From Brienomyrus brachyistius (lineage: Eukaryota; Chordata; Actinopteri; Osteoglossiformes; Mormyridae): DNA of 64,000 nucleotides. Below, piece after piece: positions 56,483 to 64,000 of the stretch (the stretch's first letter is position 1; each line of letters starts with the position of its first letter). The position numbers were made by a program, and so were the translations under genes. The stretch spans positions 186,001 through 250,000 of the forward strand of contig NW_026042439.1 of NCBI RefSeq assembly GCF_023856365.1, read 5' to 3'. Below the pieces are notes generated by a model. It did not search any database and was not told the origin of the DNA. It saw only the letters and a program-made list of their open reading frames with translations.

Positions 56483-56890
56483 TCACTTGCCTTGTCTTAA
56501 ACTCCACACACCTAGAGATGCAATGTGCCTTCTCGCGTGGTGTTCCTGCAGAGGGAGTCTGTGAGTGCTGGAGATTGGGGGAGGGGGCAGTGTGGCTATG
56601 TCTGCTCTGTGTTCCTCCAGACGAGCAAAGAAGCTGTTTAGCTCCTTTGCTAAAAGGGCGTTGCTGTTAACAGTGACGGTGTTGTTGCCTTTGAAGTTTG
56701 TAATGTGTTGTATTCCCTGCCACACCCACTGTGGGTTGTTGTATGTGAAGTAGACCTCTATTTTCTGTTTCTCTGCCTGCCTGGCAACCTTGATGCCCCT
56801 ATTCAGGTTAGCTCTGGCTGCACTCTGTGTTCTTGACTGCGCTGTCTTGTCCTGTAGTATTGTATTGTTGCTCTTGTGTTTATCTTGCAC
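56483..56890 (-). pseudogene. LINE pre-RT linker fragment, copy 2
   Basis: Identical in translation to 5025-5432. Confidence 0.6.
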
Positions 56891-57214
56891 TTTCTCCCTC
56901 TGTTTGTGCTCCTTTCACTCTGTATAGTTCTATCTTGCCCGCACTTGTGTCATCTTGTGTTGTTTCTGTTTTTCTTCTTTGTGTTGCACCGTGGTCCAGG
57001 AGGAACAATGTTTCCTTTCACTGTGTACTGTGTATATTGCTGAAATAACAATAAACCCACTTGACCACCTGCCTCAATTCATCCTGAAGAGTTTTCCAAT
57101 GTTGTTCAAAGGTCTGTTTGTTTCGAGTGAAGGACACGCCCCTGGACGTGCTGGATAAGGGGACCACAGATCAGTGTCCTCAGTCCTGCTTCTCCCTTCA
57201 AAGCTGAGAGGAAG

Positions 57215-59402
57215 ATGACCCGCCTGCTGCTTCTGGTTTTGGCTTATGGAGCTCTGCTTATCTCCACAGAGGCCCAGCAAGATTACCACAGTCTCCCTGC
57301 ACTCACAAGACGGCCATTAAACTCGCAGTCGAAAATGCTCATCAAGGAACCCGTCAGCACATGAATTTCTATAACATCCAGGGCCGTCCGAAGGTAACTG
57401 CTGAGAAAGTGTTTACAAAAGTGTGAAACTTTCATCATCTGCAAGCTGAACTAATGAGTATCACATTGATTTTGATGTTTTAATTTCAATGCATATGATG
57501 CTTAATGTCTCTTCACAATGAAAGTGATGGTTGTATATCTCAGCCCTGGTCAATTTTACCTTCTCACAGTTTCTCTCTGAATCTGCTGCAGTCAAGTCTG
57601 TGACAGTTTGCCATTTTTTGGGTGATTATTGTTTGTTATATTGCCTTTAAAACAGTTGTAGGCAATTTTGTATATAACGTGTTTATGTGATTTAGATCAG
57701 CAGTGAATACATTGACATTGAGATTCTCTTGAGAGCAACAAAATGTCCAAAGTCAACTGCAACAGACCATCGGGCTGACTGTATTTTCATGGACAAGAGG
57801 GTAAGTAAAGAGTCACTGTGACTGTGAGCATTGGACATATCAGTTAGCAAATTAATTTAGGTTCATGTTAACTTTTTTGATGCCCTGCGGGGGAAAGTTA
57901 GCCAACAATAAAGTAACAAATACATAGGTGGCCTCAAAGAGCCAGTTCCTTCACCTTATTCTCAAATTTTAGTAGGTTTACAGGCTTAAAGGCTGGATTA
58001 CCAGGCAGAAGCAAATGCTAATCATCTGAGGGGTGACCTGTAGATTATGCTTCGAGCTATGAACCCTAGCTGGCCTTATTTAAAGACCTGTGGGCTGTAC
58101 TACAAAGCGGGTTTTACATACCCAGAGTTAACTCAATCGAGCCAGGTTAACTAAAACTCATTGTTGAAATCAGCCTTAAATGGCAGTGTGGTGTTTTGTG
58201 GTGAAAGGGCAGGACTTAACTCTTGTTTTAATTAGAAAGCCAGTAATTAAACCTGGTCAGAGCAGGGTAGATGTGCAGTGTGAATTACCCTTTAAATTTA
58301 CCTCTTTAAATAGTGAACTACAGGACCACTTAGCTTGATCGGAGGACAGTATTTTAATACAGAGCAGTGTTCAGTTAAACGGGATTTGTTGTTCATACTT
58401 TTAGATGAACTTGCTTTGTATAATATAGCCTTATGGTGACCCTGCTTTGGAAGCTCTTTCCTCTAAAATTGTTCTGTGTCATTAAACCCTGCACTCCAGC
58501 AGCTCTGCCTTAAATCATTAGATATATCTTTACTACACCTTCTCTCACTGTATTTATTGCCCACCACTCTTTAAATACTGTTTTTGTGTGTCTGTGTGTT
58601 TTTGCAGCCATTCATTAACTGTAGAGTTTGCAGCAGACGGTCTGGTAATGATCTTACACATCCATCAAATGACTGTGTACCAAACAAGAAAGTGGATGAA
58701 GTAAGTGTAGAGAGTCTTAGCATTATGGAAATGTAACAGGTGTGTGAATTGTGTCTAAACATGTGGTTAAACTTTGATTGTGTTTGTACATGCAAAAATT
58801 TGATCAGAGTACTGTTTATTAATGACAATGTTACTTTTAATCTGAACAACAGTGGCAGCACCAAGGAAAAGCTTGGGGGGGGGGGCTCTAGCTCCTCCTC
58901 CAATGACCATAGTACCCCCACAGCACCCCCAAAATATTGGTTTCATTTTTTCTTTAACTATCTGTAAAATCTGTATATTGTGTAAGACATTTTTGCGGTT
59001 TTTACAGCATACTTGTAGTGTATTTTTTCTTCAAAGTACACATAGAGGCTCTGTGAGCTAGACGTTAGAATTTCATATTTTATCCTATTTTATCCATGCT
59101 GTAGCTTATCGTGCTGTGTGCTTCTATACACCATCTACATAAGCTGAAAAGCTAAAGCACCCGGTCTAAATAATCTCACTCCCCTATAGCACCTGTAGCA
59201 TTAAGTCACTGGCGCTGCCACTGCTGAATAAACGACTCCAATCTGACTAAACCGCTTAACTTTTCCTCCCCATGTTACATTTCAGGACAAACGACGTAAT
59301 ATGTGTCCTTCTGATAAACCTCTTCTCAGACCTAAAACTGCCTTGGCTTCCAAGGACACTAAAGAAGCTGAAGGAGACCGTCTGGCTGTTTCTGATGGCT
59401 GA
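57215..59402 (+). CDS. rarres2: Chemerin-like gene, copy 2, same exon-1 frame slip
   Basis: Exons 57215-57393, 57696-57800, 58608-58700 and 59286-59402, at offset 51458 from copy 1. Signal peptide, cystatin-like region, six cysteines with C-x2-C and the final exon are unchanged. The 179-base exon 1 again breaks the frame between HSLP and AIKL. The slip is therefore either older than the duplication or the two copies come from one sequence represented twice. I saw no substitution in the exons. Confidence 0.72.
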
Positions 59403-59464
59403 TGGTCCTGCAATGTGGACCAGAGGAGGAAACTGGGAGGGAAAATGCTTTGCTTTATATCATG

Positions 59465-60288
59465 CCCACCCAAAGCCCCCAGTGAGTAAGCCATAGGCGC
59501 CGATAGCATGGAAAAACTCCCAAGAAGGAAGAAACCTTGGGAGGGACCAAACTCAAAGGGGGAGCCCATCCTCCTGGGGCCGGCAAAGTGTAGGTGCAGG
59601 ATCACAAAAAAACTTGACGAGAGAAACGAGAGAATTCGACTGTCCCTCACAAAAACTGTAAAGTTTTAGTGGCTAAATTGCTTTTTCTATGCCTTTTCAA
59701 ACAGGAGGAGATTTGTTTGGCTATACGTAGAAATTTTCTATACAATTTAGACAGCACAGAATCATTAACCTACTTTAATGCATTTATTAATACAACCACA
59801 TATTTCACACATTTTGACATCAGTCATGCAGTGAAGATACAGTCTCTTTATTTCTTGACGCCAACCCTCCCCATTAATCCGGGCTTGGGACCGACACCTA
59901 GTTGAGCTGGCTTTCTCCCTTAAGTGGCTGGGTTAGGCTAAACTATGTACATATTTATGAAGACTACTATAAATTTATAAAGACCTCCCTAAATATGTAG
60001 TCTAACAAAACGCAGTTTAAAGAAGGTAGCCTACCTGGTAAACAAAGAAATTAAAAGGCCCACAGCATATAATCGGGCTATATCCAAGCAGTTTTTAAGA
60101 ACGTAACCTACATGGCGAAATTGAATTACTTTCTGGACCAACAAACGCAACCAGACATGAACATTATGCACCTTCCTAGTCTTGATGTATGTCGTCATAC
60201 AGATGAGGACGTTAAGGCAGCCTTTAGGTCCGACCCATCATGCACTGCAGTTTTTTGCAAATTCCTCAGATGGAAAACCATTAAATAC
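59465..60288. repeat. Duplicates of the LINE tail (59465-59588) and dispersed repeat (59853-60288)
   Basis: Correspond to 8007-8130 and 8395-8830. Confidence 0.7.
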
Positions 60289-60532
60289 CTCTTCTATTAC
60301 CTTATATTACCTTATATTCATGTAATAAATATACAAATATCAATTAGTTGGAAATCAGCCAGACAGACGTAATTACTACAAATGGTTTCCACTGTATTTG
60401 TGACTCTGAGTGCCGCAGGCTTGGATGCAGTGCCGCACCATTTTGTAAGTAAATTAATAAATATTAATGAGACATCACCTACCACCCTGCAAAAAAGAAA
60501 TTTGCCGCTCGTCCCCCTGCACATGAACCAAC

Positions 60533-60658
60533 ATGGCTGTGTCAACCAGCGGAGCTCCGGAGCCTCTGGAGAAACACGCGGCAAAAAAGGCTCGCATACG
60601 GTCTTCCAGAGTTTGGGAATACTTCAGTCATGACACCTTTTCTGCGCCTCTACTGTAG
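60533..60658 (+). pseudogene. BED-type zinc finger fragment, copy 2
   Basis: Same 41-residue frame as 9075-9200. Confidence 0.45.
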
Positions 60659-62263
60659 CTGGCGTTAATGACGCTGTTTCAGCCATTTTATATTTTCTGT
60701 TTACTTATTCTGTCATGTAAGACTGAGACAAATTATCGTTTACGACTATTCTTACACACTGTAGCCTGACTTGCTGACTTAAGTAAGCTTAACTATAAGC
60801 TACCTTTGCTAGTGTTTGTGAATAACATGTTTCTCTAGTTATGAAATTATTCCATGTTTTAGCATCTGTTTCAACATTAAAGTCAAATTGGTATATTGAA
60901 ATATGTAAAAACTATTGAACTATTAGCTTAAGTCTAACATAGAAAATCCTACTGAATCTCTTAAGATTTTCCTTTTTTGTTAATGCACTAATGTTTAAGA
61001 AGTGTCTTAAATTGAATTTCAGATTTGTGTGTGGGTGGGAGTGGGTGAATTGTATTAAATTCATACATTCATTCTTTTGGCTCAGACATTACTGACCTAA
61101 AACAAATTGAGGCATTGGGTAAGTGCTTAAATTAGCTACTAAATGGCAAAAAATATTCTAAATATCACATTTTCCATTCTTCGGTATAATTTTAATGAAT
61201 CACCTATGCTGCCAAACATTAACGCATAGATTGTCACAACACTCTATGTTTTAGTTCTTCTTTATGTGTATAGGACGGTGTGATGGTTCTGGTGGTGGGT
61301 GTGGCCGACGCTGCTCGCGATGTTTGGCTATGCTGCAGTCCCAGGGACCAAGTTGGAACACATTTCCACCTTCAAGCTTAGGTGGAAAAACGGCACCGAG
61401 ACCCAGCAGCAGGACAACTTCTTGTCCAGACAACCAGCCCTGCTTCATCATTGAAGTAAGCCCTGTGAACAGGAGCGAGATGTACTTCTGCAGTGGATGT
61501 TATAGCGGAAAGAACATCCCCATCCTCACGTCTGCCGGAGTGCCCCCTCAAGTGGGTGTGTGACTTAACTCGATGGATGAATTGGACAGAATGTACTGTT
61601 ACTAGAGGTCGACCGATATGGGTTTTTCAAGTCAAGGGTCAGGCGATGGCCGATATATGCTGCTGATTTTTTTTGGCCGATAATTGGACGTTTTCCCCTC
61701 TATTTGCATGGTAAAATATCACACTAATAATAACAAACGATACACAAAATTTCTCAATTTAGCATTTATTGAATACTCAACTTGGAAACAATAACACATT
61801 TATAAACAATAAAAATAGCAGCATCAGAATCTCTGTTAGTGCACAATATAGCAGCAAACTCCTCATGTTTGACGGAAGGAAATTTGTAAACAATACAAAA
61901 AGGAATAAGCATGTTATCTTTAGTTGTAATCCCACTTCCAGTCCCTGAGTCTTACTCACCACACTCATACTTCACAGCAAACAGACAGCAGTTAATTAAC
62001 CAGAAGAGAAAAATGCAAAAACACAACAGAACTTGTAAATAATAACAAACTAATAGACAATAAAAATAGCAGCATCAGAATCTCTATTAGTGCCAAATAT
62101 AGCAGCAAACTCCTCATGTCTGACGGAAGGAAAATTTGTAAATACACAAAGGAATGAGCACATCTTCAGTTTTAATCCCATTTCCAGTCCCTGAGTCTTC
62201 CTCATCCCACAAGCAGGCAAGGCATGTCACCCCGGTTGTGTGACACTTATTTTATATAATAAA
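60659..62263. other. Duplicate of 9201-10805: unassigned ORF, hAT-like end, two-copy repeat, partial array unit
   Basis: The cysteine-rich ORF is at 61264-61563, the GGTCGACCGATA repeat at 61605, the 251-bp-period repeat at about 61788-62203 and the array fragment at 62206-62263. Confidence 0.5.
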
Positions 62264-63508
62264 ATAAGTGCCCCCTGCGGCCCCAGAGCCCGAGCAGCCG
62301 TCTCCGCTGCCTGCAGCTACCGCGCCCACGTCCGAGGCGCTTTCCCTGCCTGCAGCTCCCGGGCAGGCGCCCCCTCTGCAGCCTGCAGCTCCAGTCCCTG
62401 GCCCCACTCCAGTCCCTTCTCCCCCTGTGACTCTGGTACCCTCACCCCGACGAGCCCGACCCCGGCCGCAGGTCCTTATGTCTGTGTCCCATAAGGGGAG
62501 AGGACACAGACGCACGGCTGGGGTCCCACCCGCCCAGCCCCCTGGCTCGCCCTCCCTCGCCGGCGCTAGGGCTTGGTCGGCACCTGCGGGTCCTGGCCCT
62601 CCGGGTCGGCTGTCGTCTGCGGGTCCCCCTCCGCGGCCTCGTCGCCCTGCCTCGGTCCCTCCTCCGGCGTCTTATCGGTTGCCTGCGGGCCCCCCGACGG
62701 CGGCTCCTCATTCGCCTGCTGGTCCTCCCGCTCTGGCGTGTCGGAGGACGTCGCCGTCTGCTGCGGCTCCCCCTCTCTCCTTGCCCTCGCCAGGGTCCCT
62801 TCCAGCTCCTTCGTCCCCTTCCCTGGTCTCCCCTCCGACTCCCTCCTTCGTCCCTGCATCTGTCCCTCACCCCGTCTCCTCGGCCCCTCCGGCTCCGGCC
62901 TCCCGGCCGCCTGCAGCCCTTCCGGCTGCCTCCCGTCGCCCGCTGGGTCTCCCTCGGGCTCCTCTTGGTTCCCCCTCCTTCTCTCCCTGGCCTCCCGTCT
63001 TTGTCCCTCCTGCCTCTGCTCCCCCTCGCTTTGTTCCTCCTGTCTCTGTCCCTCCTCTCTTTGTCCCTCGTCCCTCTGGCTTCTGCTCCTCTTTCCCCGA
63101 TGTTCCCTTCGTTCACTCCCGGTCCTTTTGTCCTGCCTGTTCCCTCCGTGTCCCCCTTTCTGATCTGTTTCTCTGCCTTTCCTGTCTTATGTCAAGTCTT
63201 GTCCTGGCTCCTTCCCCTGTGCCAGTTCTGTCTGTCCGTTCTGTTCCCTGTCCCTCATTAATGAGGTTTTATATAGATATACATATATGCCCGGCTTGTC
63301 CGCTCCTCGTGTGTGCCACGCCCCCTGATTACCCACGTGTGCTTCCCTGATCGTCTCCTGCTTTGCCCGATTACTTTGATTAGTCATGACCTATTTTAAG
63401 TCCTGGTCTTACCTGTTTGCCCTGTCCGTCATTGTAGTTTGTCAATGCCTGCGTTCCGTCCTGCTCTACCCGCTCCGTTTCCCCGATTAAAGACCCGTTT
63501 TCACAAAC
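62264..63508 (+). other. GC- and proline-codon-rich segment, copy 2
   Basis: The long frame 62268-63350 is again open and without ATG at its start. One change (CLLLV to CPLLV near the end) and one synonymous-type change were noticed. Confidence 0.4.
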
Positions 63509-63539
63509 ACAAAAAAAACTATATGTATACATATACATA

Positions 63540-64000
63540 CACTGAACAAAAATATAAACGCAACACTTTTGTTTTTGCTCCCATTTTTCATGAGATGGAC
63601 TTAAAGATCTACAATTCATTCCAGATACACAATATTACCATTTCTCTCAAACATTTCTCACAAATCAGTCTAAATGTGTGATAGTGAGCACTTCTGCTTT
63701 GCTGAGATAATCCATCCCACCTCACAGGTGTGCCACATCAAGATGCTGATCTGACATCATGGGTAGTGCACAGGTGTACCTTATACTGCCCACAATAAAA
63801 GGCCACCCTGGAATGTGCAGTTTTGTCTCACAGCAAAATGCCACAGATGCCACAAGCATTGAGGGAGCGTGCAATTGGCATGCTGACAGCAGGAATGTCA
63901 ACCAGATCTGTTGCTCGTGCATTGAATGTTCATTTCTCAACCATAAGCCGTCTCCAAAGGCGTTTCAGAGAATATGGCAGTACATCCAACCGGCCTCACA
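63540..64000 (+). mobile_element. Tc1-like element, copy 3, cut by the window end
   Basis: Starts CACTGAACAAAAATATAAAC after TA. The transposase ATG is at 63838 and the frame is identical to 12380 onward as far as it is visible; the deletion junction lies beyond the window. Confidence 0.88.

Larger units (their letters stand above)
51458..64000. repeat. Second copy of 1-12540 (large segmental duplication)
   Basis: The offset is 51457, becoming 51458 after the poly-G run. Only scattered differences were noticed, for example 2106 C against T, 1647 A against C, 2531 C against A, 4352 T against A and 11399 G against A. The copy runs off the window end, so its true length is unknown. Confidence 0.97.

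Overview
The window looks like repeat-dense DNA from a ray-finned fish. The evidence is spliced genes with short introns, a fish-type tRNA-head SINE ending in GATG repeats, Tc1-like transposons, LINE, Ty3/gypsy and hAT relics, and a gammaretrovirus-like provirus. Nothing looks prokaryotic. No sequence search was possible, so family names rest on motifs I recognise.

Layout. 1-12540 is a mosaic of transposon relics around one host gene, a chemerin-like (rarres2-like) gene with four phase-0 coding exons at 5757-7944. Exon 1 carries a reading-frame slip. 10748-28170 is an AT-rich tandem array of about 230-270 bp units. It is interrupted by a proline-rich GC-rich segment (10806-12050), two oppositely oriented copies of an internally deleted Tc1-like element (12082-13250 and 13995-15163) and a complete provirus (17810-26525, minus strand). 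The provirus has 470-bp LTRs, a 5-bp target duplication, a tRNA-Tyr-type primer site, and open gag, pro, pol and env. Gag, pro and pol lie in one frame and are separated by two UGA codons. The first UGA sits in a CAA-UGA-CAA-UUA context known from viral stop-codon readthrough.

28170-33713 holds microsatellites, a Tc1 relic, a promoter-like region with a lysine-rich first exon on the minus strand, a Ty3/gypsy pol remnant and a SINE with an 11-bp target duplication. 33714-51457 is a patchwork of recurring modules. One module has inverted ends and encloses a tRNA-Glu-like sequence; another carries a tRNA-Leu-like sequence. Inside this region a 5.45-kb block, with an unrecognised spliced gene and several nested transposons, is tandemly duplicated (38475-43916 and 43917-49363).

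51458-64000 repeats 1-12540 almost base for base, so the chemerin-like gene, the LINE-like insertions and the proline-rich segment all occur twice, about 51.46 kb apart. Either the locus is a very recent large tandem duplication or the assembly contains a duplicated haplotype. The provirus is the only clearly intact multi-gene unit. The host-gene content is the duplicated chemerin-like gene and the duplicated unrecognised gene.
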